Made by a program: the position numbers and the translations under genes. Positions 1 to 5,867 of a stretch of 7,712 bases of DNA are shown one piece after another. Source of the DNA: Dehalococcoidia bacterium (GTDB lineage Bacteria > Chloroflexota > Dehalococcoidia > SAR202 > UBA11138); contig JAAXHY010000476.1 in the NCBI GenBank assembly GCA_012270665.1, forward strand, positions 1 through 7,712, given 5' to 3'. The notes beneath the pieces are model-generated. The model worked only from the letters and a program-made list of their open reading frames with translations. It had not been told where the DNA came from and did not search any database. The first letter of the stretch is position 1; the number at the start of each line of letters is the position of its first letter.

Positions 1-1983
1 GTAAAGACGGTCGAGGTTCCGGGCGAAACCGTCGTCAAAGAGGTGGTGAAGGAAGTCCAGGTGCCGGGCGAGACCGTCATCAAAGAGGTGGTGAAGGAAG
101 TCCAGGTGCCGGGCGAGACCATCGTTAAGACAGAAGTAGTCGAGGTGGTCAAGGAGGTCATCGTCATAGCGACTCCCGTTCCCGACGAGATGACCGGAAT
201 GGTCGAGCAGTCGGGCGCCGTCACCTTCGTTTCCAATCTTGTCAACCCGATGATCGGAGACCCCGCCATCGCGCCGTATCGCGACTGGGAACAGTCCGGC
301 GGCCTGGCCATCACGGAATACCTTTTCGTGATGGAAGGCGGCAATCCAATGTCTCCACACCTGGCCAGTTCTTGGGAAGTCGCGGATGACGGCTCAAAGG
401 TCACGATTGGCCTGAGGCAGGGCATCCCGTGGAATTCTCCCGAGGACGCGATGGGCCAGGATTTTGGCGAGTTGACCGCCGATGACGTGGTGTGGTTCAT
501 CAACAGGCAGAACGCTTTCACGAACCCGACATCCACATCCGGCGACGCTGGTGACTTCGCCGCCGTGTTCGGCGAGTCCCGCGTTATTGACTCACACACG
601 TTTGAGATGGACCTGCAGACTCCGACCTACTTCGGACTGCCGCTGAGCCAGTTCGGAATTCTGGGCGCGGCCCCGTCCATTCGCTCCAAGAGTGTCTTCG
701 ACACGATGGGTGAAGAGTGGATGCGCGACCACGCGGTCGGCACCGGTCCATTCGTCCAGGGCGAGTGGGTTAACAACGAGCGCGGCGTGGCCGAAGCGAT
801 CCCGGATCACTGGAACGAGCCTGCCACCATTCAGACGTTCGTCAAGTTGCAGATCCCCGAAAACAGCTCCCGCGTCGCTATGTTGAAGACGGGACAGGCC
901 GATATAGCCACTCTCGACTTCAAGCTGGTTCCCGGACTGATCCAGGAAGGTCTGTCCTTCCTGTCCAGCTTCCCCGGCGGTTACGTCGGACAGTCCATAC
1001 TGTATCCGGGCAACCTTTGGGAAGAAGTACACCCAATAACGGGCGAGGCCCTCGGAGCCACCGCGATAGCCCCGGACTATGTTGACCCGTGGCTAGCGCC
1101 GCCGTATGAAGAGGACATTCCCTGGATCGGGGACCCCTGGCAGGAAATGGGCAAGTCCGGACTCTATACGGACGACAACAATCCCCCCGGAATGACCGAT
1201 ATGGAGCAGGCGCGCAAGGTGCGCCTCGCCCTGGGCATGGCCATTGACCGCGAGGCCATCAACGAAGTGGTGCTGGGCGGTCTCGGCACCCCGATCTACT
1301 CCGAGTACATGGGCCCGCTGTATCCCGGCTGGGAACCCAACAGAGTGGCGCCCGCGATGGACTGGGCGACCGGCGAAATTGACGACATGATGGACGGCGT
1401 GCCGTGGACGCTCCCTTACGACCCCACCATGGCCAAGCAGATTCTCGAAGAAGCGGGCTACCCGATGGGCTTCGACGTGACCCTCCAGTCCTATGTGGCT
1501 GAGACGGGTGAAGTCACGCTGGAGATCGCGGACATCATCACTTCTCAGTGGTCGCAGTTGGGACTGAACGTGGTGGAGAAGCGCGAGGACTACGGCTCGG
1601 TCATCAGCCCGAGAATGCGCCAGCGCGTGCAGTTCGACCCGGTGGTGAAGAACGGTGACGTGAACTCCAACCAGTTCCCGAAGGACTGGCCGTATCCGCC
1701 GGTTGACAGCGCTCTGAGCCGCCCAGGCTGGGGTGTTGGCTTTGAGACCCCGGTCCTGTCGAGCAACCACTTGGAGATTCGCTCCTCGAAGGACAAGGCG
1801 TTCCGCGAAGAGCTTCACCAGCAGACCGCGGACTACATCCTGTACTGGCAGTTGTACAACGGCGTTTACCAGATACCAAAGGGCGTCGTTGTGAATCCGA
1901 ACAGGGTCTCCTCCTGGTCCTCACGGCCCGTACACTACGGCAACATTGGAACGCCGCAGTGGATTCGCTTGGTCGGTCAATAG
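1..1983 (+). CDS. ABC transporter substrate-binding protein, family 5 (oligopeptide/dipeptide type), 5'-truncated
   Basis: This is the extracytoplasmic solute receptor of a peptide/nickel-type ABC importer, and it delivers ligand to the two permeases downstream. The frame is open from base 1, so the start, signal peptide and any lipobox lie outside the window; the GTG at position 43 is internal. The visible 660 residues begin with a roughly 60-residue Val/Lys/Glu/Pro repeat linker ending near VIATPVPDE. A family 5 binding domain follows. Recognisable marks are the GLRQGIPW...LTADDVVWF segment (about residues 137-166), HAVGTGPF (244-251), the VRLALGMAIDREAI helix and the MAKQILEEAGYPMGFDV segment near the C-terminal lobe. 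It is longer than typical OppA/DppA proteins (about 500-550 residues) partly because of the linker. The linker probably acts as a stalk from a lipid anchor in a single-membrane cell. The family call is firm; the ligand cannot be read from the sequence. Confidence 0.93.
   Translation, partial: VKTVEVPGETVVKEVVKEVQVPGETVIKEVVKEVQVPGETIVKTEVVEVVKEVIVIATPVPDEMTGMVEQSGAVTFVSNLVNPMIGDPAIAPYRDWEQSGGLAITEYLFVMEGGNPMSPHLASSWEVADDGSKVTIGLRQGIPWNSPEDAMGQDFGELTADDVVWFINRQNAFTNPTSTSGDAGDFAAVFGESRVIDSHTFEMDLQTPTYFGLPLSQFGILGAAPSIRSKSVFDTMGEEWMRDHAVGTGPFVQGEWVNNERGVAEAIPDHWNEPATIQTFVKLQIPENSSRVAMLKTGQADIATLDFKLVPGLIQEGLSFLSSFPGGYVGQSILYPGNLWEEVHPITGEALGATAIAPDYVDPWLAPPYEEDIPWIGDPWQEMGKSGLYTDDNNPPGMTDMEQARKVRLALGMAIDREAINEVVLGGLGTPIYSEYMGPLYPGWEPNRVAPAMDWATGEIDDMMDGVPWTLPYDPTMAKQILEEAGYPMGFDVTLQSYVAETGEVTLEIADIITSQWSQLGLNVVEKREDYGSVISPRMRQRVQFDPVVKNGDVNSNQFPKDWPYPPVDSALSRPGWGVGFETPVLSSNHLEIRSSKDKAFREELHQQTADYILYWQLYNGVYQIPKGVVVNPNRVSSWSSRPVHYGNIGTPQWIRLVGQ
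16..135 (+). repeat. 45-bp in-frame tandem repeats encoding a Val/Lys/Glu linker
   Basis: Units at 16-60 and 61-105 are identical at 42 of 45 bases and encode VPGETV(V/I)KEVVKEVQ. A third, diverged unit starts at 106: its first 15 bases match unit 2 exactly and it then drifts into IVKTEVVEVV. Bases 1-15 (VKTVE) look like the tail of an earlier unit, so the array probably continues upstream. The copies stay in frame, consistent with a low-complexity stalk between the lipid anchor and the binding domain. Confidence 0.9.
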
Positions 1984-2000
1984 AATAGGCTGAAACACTC

Positions 2001-2028
2001 GCGCCCCGTCGCCAGCATGGCGGGGCGC
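2001..2028 (+). terminator. GC-rich stem-loop after the binding-protein gene
   Basis: It starts 18 bases after the stop codon. The arm at 2001-2008 (GCGCCCCG) is complementary to 2021-2028 (CGGGGCGC), with a 12-base loop. An alternative fold adds an inner GCCA/TGGC helix. No T-run follows, so it is not a classical intrinsic terminator. It could protect the 3' end of the binding-protein mRNA or cause partial termination. Confidence 0.55.
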
Positions 2029-2056
2029 GCTTACAACCAATCCAAACAAGCGTGAA

Positions 2057-2098
2057 CCGAGGCCCCGGCAAGACGATCAGAACTCATCGGGGCCTCGG
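2057..2098 (+). terminator. Second stem-loop before the permease genes
   Basis: A perfect 10-bp stem pairs CCGAGGCCCC (2057-2066) with GGGGCCTCGG (2089-2098), with a 22-base loop between. The downstream sequence ACTGTTAATAAA has no clean T-run. Together with the hairpin at 2001-2028 it could let the binding protein be made in excess over the permeases, as is common in binding-protein operons. I saw no convincing new promoter between it and the permease start. Confidence 0.55.
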
Positions 2099-2154
2099 AC
2101 TGTTAATAAAGCTCTTATCGTATCAACGGTCTGTAGCGATGTGAGAGACGCCCC

Positions 2155-3093
2155 ATGGTGCAATTTTTCGCAAGACGCTTGCTATTCATGTTCATCTCGG
2201 TGGTCGGCGCGACAGTGGTGATTTTCACGCTGAGCCGGGTCGCGCAGGACCCGAGGGAGCTATTCGTACCCGACTCGGGCTACGGCATTTCGCCCGAAGC
2301 GTGGGAGGAACTGGGAAACAAGCTGGGGTTCGACAAGCCGGTTGTGGTGCAGTATTTCCTGTGGCTTGGCAGAATGCTGAAGGGAGACTTCGGCGAGTCG
2401 CTGAGTATGCAGCAGCCGGTCTCGACCATAATCGGCGGGAAGATAGGCGCGACAGTTCAACTTGCGATTGGAGGCTGGATAGTTGCCATCCTGCTTGGGG
2501 TGCCGATTGGCGTCTTGGCGGCGGTCAAGAGGGGCACCGTCTTCGACTATTTCGGACGAGCGGTTGCGCTTTTTGGACAGGCTTTGCCGGGATTCTTCGT
2601 CGGCATCCTGCTGATACTGATTTTCGCCGTGCAGTTCGAATGGTTCCCCGTCGGCACGAGGCCGCAGAGCTTCGATATCAAATTCTACATTCTGCCCTGT
2701 ATTACCCTGGGGTGGGCGCCCGCAGCCGGAATAATGCGACTCACAAGGTCATCTATGCTGGAAATCATGGACTCTGAGTTCGTGAAATTGGCGAGAGCGA
2801 AGGGAGTGTCCAACTTCAAGATAATCTGGAAGCACGCGCTGAGGAACTCGTTGATTCCGCCTCTCACGTCCGCGCTGCTGCTCATGGCCGGATTCCTCAA
2901 CGGCGCGTTGGTGGTGGAGACTATCTTCGCGTGGCCGGGAATCGGATGGATCGCGCTTTCGAGGGCGGTATATGACAATGATCTGCCGCTGCTCCTGGGA
3001 ACGGTATTCGTGTTCATAGCGATATATCTCGTCTTCGCGCTCCTGGCCGATATTCTGTACGCGGCTATAGACCCTCGCATTCGATACTCTTAG
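2155..3093 (+). CDS. ABC peptide transporter permease, DppB/OppB type
   Basis: This is one of the two membrane subunits forming the channel of the peptide/nickel-type importer. It is 312 residues, normal for the family. It starts with the typical FxxRRLL membrane entry helix (about 9-28), followed by an outside loop with LGFDKPVVVQYFLWLGRML and GDFGESL, a DppB-family hallmark. Further helices lie near 100-124, 134-160, 177-193, 236-258 and 279-301. The cytoplasmic coupling (EAA) loop is at about 207-235 (DSEFVKLARAKG...WKHALRNSLIP) and would contact an ATPase. The C-terminal DPRIRYS is also typical. The ATG at 2155 has a purine-rich GAGAG about seven bases upstream. The next permease begins 15 bases after the stop, so the two are co-transcribed. 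It could serve a substrate other than peptide, since this family also moves nickel and sugars. Confidence 0.93.
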   Translation: MVQFFARRLLFMFISVVGATVVIFTLSRVAQDPRELFVPDSGYGISPEAWEELGNKLGFDKPVVVQYFLWLGRMLKGDFGESLSMQQPVSTIIGGKIGATVQLAIGGWIVAILLGVPIGVLAAVKRGTVFDYFGRAVALFGQALPGFFVGILLILIFAVQFEWFPVGTRPQSFDIKFYILPCITLGWAPAAGIMRLTRSSMLEIMDSEFVKLARAKGVSNFKIIWKHALRNSLIPPLTSALLLMAGFLNGALVVETIFAWPGIGWIALSRAVYDNDLPLLLGTVFVFIAIYLVFALLADILYAAIDPRIRYS

Positions 3094-3108
3094 CGGAGAC
3101 AGGCATAA

Positions 3109-4056
3109 ATGGCTACCGATACAGCGATTTCCGCGGAGGACCTGCTGCTCAGTCAGAGGACGGGGGTCTTCGGCGCCATTAGCGGGGCGTGGTTCTTCAT
3201 CCGCCGATACCCGGTGATTCCCATGGGGGTTCTCATAGTTCTGGTGTTAGCTGGAATACTGGCTCCGTGGCTGACCCCATACGACTATGCCATCGGCAAT
3301 GTACGGGACCGCCAACTGCCGCCTATGAGCCGCGGATGGGTATCTCCGACGGCGGCGGCGAACGGGGAGATTGGACAGCTTCACATTCTCGGCACCGACC
3401 ACGCGGGCAGGGATACTTTCACGAGGATCCTGTACGGCGCTCGAATATCGCTGATGGTCGCGGCTATCTCTCTTGTAAGTGGGTTCATTGCCGGAACTTC
3501 GATTGGGATTCTGGCGGGGTACCTGGGGGGCGTCTGGGATGAGATTATCACCCGGATTGTTGATATATGGCTCGCGCTGCCGTTCCTGATGATTGTGCTG
3601 GTCGCCACGATTCTCTACGGCCAGAGCCTTCAGTTGCTGCTCGCGATGCTGGCGGCTCTGGCCTGGGTGGGATTCGTGCGTGTGGTGCGGGCGCAAACCC
3701 TGATACTGAAAGAGATGGACTACGTGGCGCTGGCGAGGGTCGCCGGGGCTTCTCCAGTCAGAATAATGTTCAAACACATCCTGCCCGGCGTAATCAACTC
3801 GGCAGTGGTGATAGCCACGCTCAACGTGGGCGGTCTCATACTGACCGAGGCGACTCTGAGCTTCCTGGGAGCGGGCATTCCTCCGCCCACACCCGCATGG
3901 GGAGTCCTTGTCGCTGAGGGCCGCGACTACATTGATTCGGCCTGGTGGCAGGTGATAATGCCGGGCGCCGCGATCTTCCTGACGCTCATGTCGCTGAATT
4001 TCCTGGGGGACTGGCTCAGGGACAGACTGGACCCGAGGCTGAGGCAGGTGGACTAG
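3109..4056 (+). CDS. ABC peptide transporter permease, DppC/OppC type
   Basis: This is the partner permease that pairs with the DppB-type subunit just upstream. It is 315 residues. A cytoplasmic N-terminal stretch of about 35 residues precedes the first helix (about 37-55, ending in LAPWLTPYD). The DppC signature LGTDHAGRDTFTRILYGARI sits at about 94-113. Later helices are near 112-136, 150-172, 174-194, 232-250 and 283-300. The EAA coupling loop is at about 203-231 (MDYVALARVAGAS...FKHILPGVIN), followed by the family marks EATLSFLGAGIPPPTPAWG and LNFLGDWLRDRLDPR. The ATG has GGAG about ten bases upstream. In many such operons two ATPase genes follow; here the reading frame is followed instead by a strong hairpin, so the ATPases are elsewhere. 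Confidence 0.94.
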   Translation: MATDTAISAEDLLLSQRTGVFGAISGAWFFIRRYPVIPMGVLIVLVLAGILAPWLTPYDYAIGNVRDRQLPPMSRGWVSPTAAANGEIGQLHILGTDHAGRDTFTRILYGARISLMVAAISLVSGFIAGTSIGILAGYLGGVWDEIITRIVDIWLALPFLMIVLVATILYGQSLQLLLAMLAALAWVGFVRVVRAQTLILKEMDYVALARVAGASPVRIMFKHILPGVINSAVVIATLNVGGLILTEATLSFLGAGIPPPTPAWGVLVAEGRDYIDSAWWQVIMPGAAIFLTLMSLNFLGDWLRDRLDPRLRQVD

Positions 4057-4085
4057 CGTTTCCCGCATGAGTTCGCAGGAGAACT

Positions 4086-4121
4086 GAGAACGGCCTCGAT
4101 ACTGTCATCGAGGCCGTTCTC
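4086..4121. terminator. Perfect 15-bp hairpin between convergent genes
   Basis: Bases 4086-4100 (GAGAACGGCCTCGAT) are the exact reverse complement of 4107-4121, with a six-base loop ACTGTC. It begins 30 bases after the permease stop. On the other strand it lies about 40 bases beyond the stop of the convergent membrane-protein gene, so it may serve both. The sequence after it (GTTGATT) is only weakly T-rich. The CGAGGCC core also occurs in the hairpin at 2057-2098. Confidence 0.8.
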
Positions 4122-4161
4122 GTTGATTGGCCGATAACGCGCAGAGCTATTCCATGTTCAC

Positions 4162-4605
4162 CTACTCACCGGTTTGAGAGAATTGCCTATGAAGATAATA
4201 TCCGGCGGCGATTAGAGTTGCGGTGAACGTCCCGATGTTTATCATGGGGAAGATGACCCCGCGGGTGATGTAGATATACTTGGGGCTGCTCATAGTAATG
4301 GTGAAGGTAATTATGCATGCCACCATCGTTGCCCCAATAACGGAAGCCGCGTACGCGGTCTTTCGCGCGGGTGAGTCGTAAGCGTCCCAGAAAACCGCGG
4401 TGGCGGTCACGCTAGTGGCGATTCCCAAGAATACCGTGCTCGCGATGGGCAACGCCAGGCCGGTAAACTCGAGATATGGCATGAGAAGCCAGGCAATCAG
4501 CCAGCCAACGAAACCGAATACGAGGCCCCCCAATATAGATATGACTGTTCTGGCGACGAGGGACACGATCATTACATCGTTCACTCGTTCGCGTATTGGG
4601 ATCAT
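4162..4605 (-). CDS. Small four-helix membrane protein of unknown function
   Basis: I do not recognise this 147-residue protein. It starts MIPIRERVNDVMIV and has four predicted membrane helices at about 17-41, 51-73, 84-103 and 116-137. Loops are short; the one between helices 2 and 3 is DAYDSPARKTAY, and a SSPKYIYITR loop precedes helix 4. The C-terminus (LHRQFSQTGE) is polar. There is no enzyme motif and no cysteine pair. I chose the ATG at 4605-4603 because AAGGA lies about seven bases upstream on the minus strand and because the 62 extra residues of the longer frame (to 4791) are polar, unstructured and lack a good ribosome site. It stands alone, convergent with the transporter genes and divergent from the DM13 gene. 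Function cannot be inferred. Confidence 0.72.
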   Translation of the reverse strand: MIPIRERVNDVMIVSLVARTVISILGGLVFGFVGWLIAWLLMPYLEFTGLALPIASTVFLGIATSVTATAVFWDAYDSPARKTAYAASVIGATMVACIITFTITMSSPKYIYITRGVIFPMINIGTFTATLIAAGYYLHRQFSQTGE

Positions 4606-4690
4606 TCTGACTTCCTTGCCCGTTGCCCTGACCGATATACGACGGAAGCAGTCAATCCGTGTGCCACAGTCGGGGAAATTAACACAAATG

Positions 4691-4720
4691 AGTATATATG
4701 AAAGCCTGGAAGTTTGGCAG
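4691..4720 (-). promoter_or_regulatory. Possible promoter for the four-helix membrane protein gene
   Basis: On the minus strand TATACT (4696-4691) matches the -10 consensus at five of six positions. CTGCCA (4720-4715), 18 bases upstream, matches the -35 consensus at four of six. Transcription would begin near 4684, giving a leader of about 80 bases before the ATG at 4605. The -35 box is weak and the surroundings are AT-rich, so a chance match is possible. Confidence 0.35.
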
Positions 4721-4924
4721 ATTTTGGAAAGCTCTTCCAGAGACCCTGAGCTAATCCTATCTTGGCATGACGGTGGCGCATGGGGTTCCACAAATCACTA
4801 CACACTCGCCTCCATGATTTGTTAAACTTATATCATGAAACATACGACCTACACCGCGACACACATAAACAGGATGTTATCTATGTCAGCTTTCTAGGCT
4901 GGAGAAATTTTCCTTTAGCTACAA

Positions 4925-5016
4925 ATGCTGGTGGATACAGGTGAAATGCAGGTGGACGGTCACCTGCGCCAGCCACCAGCGTATCACCTGCAGCCACCTG
5001 TTAGTCCCACCAGCAT
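4925..5016. repeat. 92-bp nested palindromic element built from CAGGTG and GCTGGTGG words
   Basis: The outer arms are ATGCTGGTGG (4925-4934) and CCACCAGCAT (5007-5016), a perfect 10-bp match. Inside, CAGGTG occurs at 4938 and 4949, and its complement CACCTG at 4961, 4985 and 4995. CCACCAGC also recurs at 4973-4980. This allows a long nested stem (4925-4934 with 5007-5016, 4938-4943 with 4995-5000, 4948-4954 with 4985-4991). It also allows a competing local hairpin, GCAGGTG (4948-4954) with CACCTGC (4961-4967) over a six-base loop. The element could be a REP/MITE-like repeat, a cluster of protein-binding sites, or an RNA fold in the leader of the DM13 gene, whose ATG is 102 bases downstream. 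No coding frame explains it. Confidence 0.8.
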
Positions 5017-5039
5017 ATTATAAATGATTATTTATGTCA

Positions 5040-5053
5040 CTGTATCAATACAG
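5040..5053. promoter_or_regulatory. 14-bp palindrome, possible operator
   Basis: CTGTATCAATACAG has perfect 6-bp arms around a two-base centre. It lies 65 bases before the DM13 gene start, in AT-rich DNA just downstream of TATTAT (5016-5021), which could be a -10 box but has no matching -35. A dimeric repressor site is plausible but unproven. Confidence 0.4.
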
Positions 5054-5118
5054 CCTGCTAACACATCGAAGACACGAATGATTTGTCAGCCTGATAATCC
5101 CCTAACGGAGTTGACGCC

Positions 5119-5709
5119 ATGACCTTGAAGAAGACATTCATAGGAGTAGCGGTGATAATCGTGATTGCGGGTCTGGCCCTCGGCTGGTGGCTGCTGTCAC
5201 CGCTCTTCCTGGACACGACCGTCGAGGAGGAGTTTCCATTCTCGGCAACCGCCGACATGCCCGTTGGAATGACCCAGACAGAGGCCGAGAACATTATGTC
5301 CGGCATGGCCAAGGTGAATATGGAAGAGATGGAGGAGATGCCCGGCGAAATGGCGCAGGCCGAGCGGATCTCCTCCGGGATGTTCAGGGACGCCGACAGC
5401 TTTCACAAAGGCAGCGGCGGCGCGACGATTTACAGGCTGCCCAGTGGAGAGGGCGTCCTGCGATTCGAAGACCTGAGCGTAACCAACGGCCCCGACCTAC
5501 GAGTGCTTCTGTCAAGCCACCCCAATCCGATGAATAAGGACGAACTGCGGGAGGCAGGGTATCTTCATGTGGAGAAGTTGAAGGGCAACCGGGGCAGCCA
5601 GAACTATGAGCTGCCCGCCGACGCCGATCTGGAGTCCTTCGGCTCGGTCATCATCTACTGTATGCCGTTCCACGTCATCTTCAGCGTCGCGCCGCTGCGG
5701 GAAGGCTGA
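5119..5709 (+). CDS. Membrane-anchored DM13-domain protein with Met-rich stalk
   Basis: This 196-residue protein has a single N-terminal hydrophobic segment (about 6-27, after MTLKK), either an uncleaved anchor or a signal peptide; no lipobox cysteine is present. Residues 40-90 form an acidic stalk rich in methionine: nine Met between 47 and 88, in pairs such as MPVGM, IMSGM and MEEMEEM. The rest is a DM13 domain: SSGMFRDADSFHKGSGGATIY, then GEGVLRFEDLSVTNGPDLRVLLS, LKGNRGSQNYELP, and the C-terminal SVIIYCMPFHVIFSVAPL with the family's conserved cysteine (Cys181). DM13 is thought to take part in electron transfer or redox chemistry, mainly by inference from domain context. The ATG follows GGAG by eight bases. 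The Met-rich stretch could bind copper, but that is inference. It stands alone, 158 bases before dnaE, which has its own promoter. Confidence 0.88.
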   Translation: MTLKKTFIGVAVIIVIAGLALGWWLLSPLFLDTTVEEEFPFSATADMPVGMTQTEAENIMSGMAKVNMEEMEEMPGEMAQAERISSGMFRDADSFHKGSGGATIYRLPSGEGVLRFEDLSVTNGPDLRVLLSSHPNPMNKDELREAGYLHVEKLKGNRGSQNYELPADADLESFGSVIIYCMPFHVIFSVAPLREG

Positions 5710-5768
5710 GCCCTTCACCCATATGAGCAAATCCGGCGCGAAACAGTTCTAATTCGCATCTCGACACC

Positions 5769-5800
5769 TTGCGAGTCGGGGGTGGCTGGGGTGGTATAAT
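5769..5800 (+). promoter_or_regulatory. Extended -10 promoter for dnaE
   Basis: TGGTATAAT at 5792-5800 is a perfect extended -10 element. A possible -35, TTGCGA (5769-5774), matches four of six bases, but its 20-base spacing is long; an extended -10 can work without a good -35. Transcription would start near 5807, giving a leader of about 60 bases before the GTG start at 5868. No other candidate in this 158-bp gap is as good. Confidence 0.72.
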
Positions 5801-5808
5801 AGCCCCAG
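5786..5808. promoter_or_regulatory. Inverted repeat enclosing the dnaE -10 box
   Basis: CTGGGG (5786-5791) and CCCCAG (5803-5808) are perfect inverted copies. The 11 bases between them hold exactly the extended -10 sequence. This arrangement suits a repressor that would block polymerase, but the arms are short and a chance occurrence in GC-rich DNA is possible. Confidence 0.4.
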
Positions 5809-5867
5809 TCAAAACAGACTCCTCAAATCCGCAAGCGCGTCTGCAACCCGACTGATGGAGCGCAATC

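Larger units (their letters stand above)
4606..5118. other. Long intergenic region (513 bp) without a credible gene
   Basis: This stretch separates the divergent membrane-protein and DM13 genes. Both strands are broken by stops or give only compositionally unconvincing frames. From about 4800 it is visibly more AT-rich than its neighbours, apart from the GC-rich palindromic element at 4925-5016. It also contains a possible minus-strand promoter and a 14-bp palindrome. I saw no tRNA-like fold, riboswitch consensus or insertion-sequence remnant. Confidence 0.7.

Noticed and set aside
1093..1818. A 241-codon minus-strand open frame inside the binding-protein gene
   Set aside because: It mirrors the family 5 binding domain and its translation is low in recognisable structure.
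4606..4791. A 62-residue N-terminal extension of the membrane protein
   Set aside because: The extension is polar and unstructured, while the ATG at 4605 has a good AAGGA ribosome site; the candidate promoter also lies inside the extension.
4400..4825. A plus-strand frame of 141 codons overlapping the membrane-protein gene
   Set aside because: Most of it is antisense to the four-helix protein, there is no good ribosome site, and the protein has no hydrophobic or motif structure.
4925..5016. CRISPR array or tRNA-like fold in the palindromic element
   Set aside because: The repeated words are 6-10 bases, in mixed orientation and with irregular spacing, and no cloverleaf can be drawn.
4814..5086. 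ATGATTTGT direct repeat at 4814-4822 and 5078-5086 as a 9-bp target duplication
   Set aside because: The inner ends show no terminal inverted repeats, and one shared 9-mer in about 500 bp is expected by chance at a fair rate.
5083..5098. TTGTCA and GATAAT as a promoter for the DM13 gene
   Set aside because: The boxes are only four bases apart and too close to the start codon.
5701..5716. GAAGG/CCTTC stem at the end of the DM13 gene as a terminator
   Set aside because: Only 5 bp, overlaps the stop codon and has no T-run.
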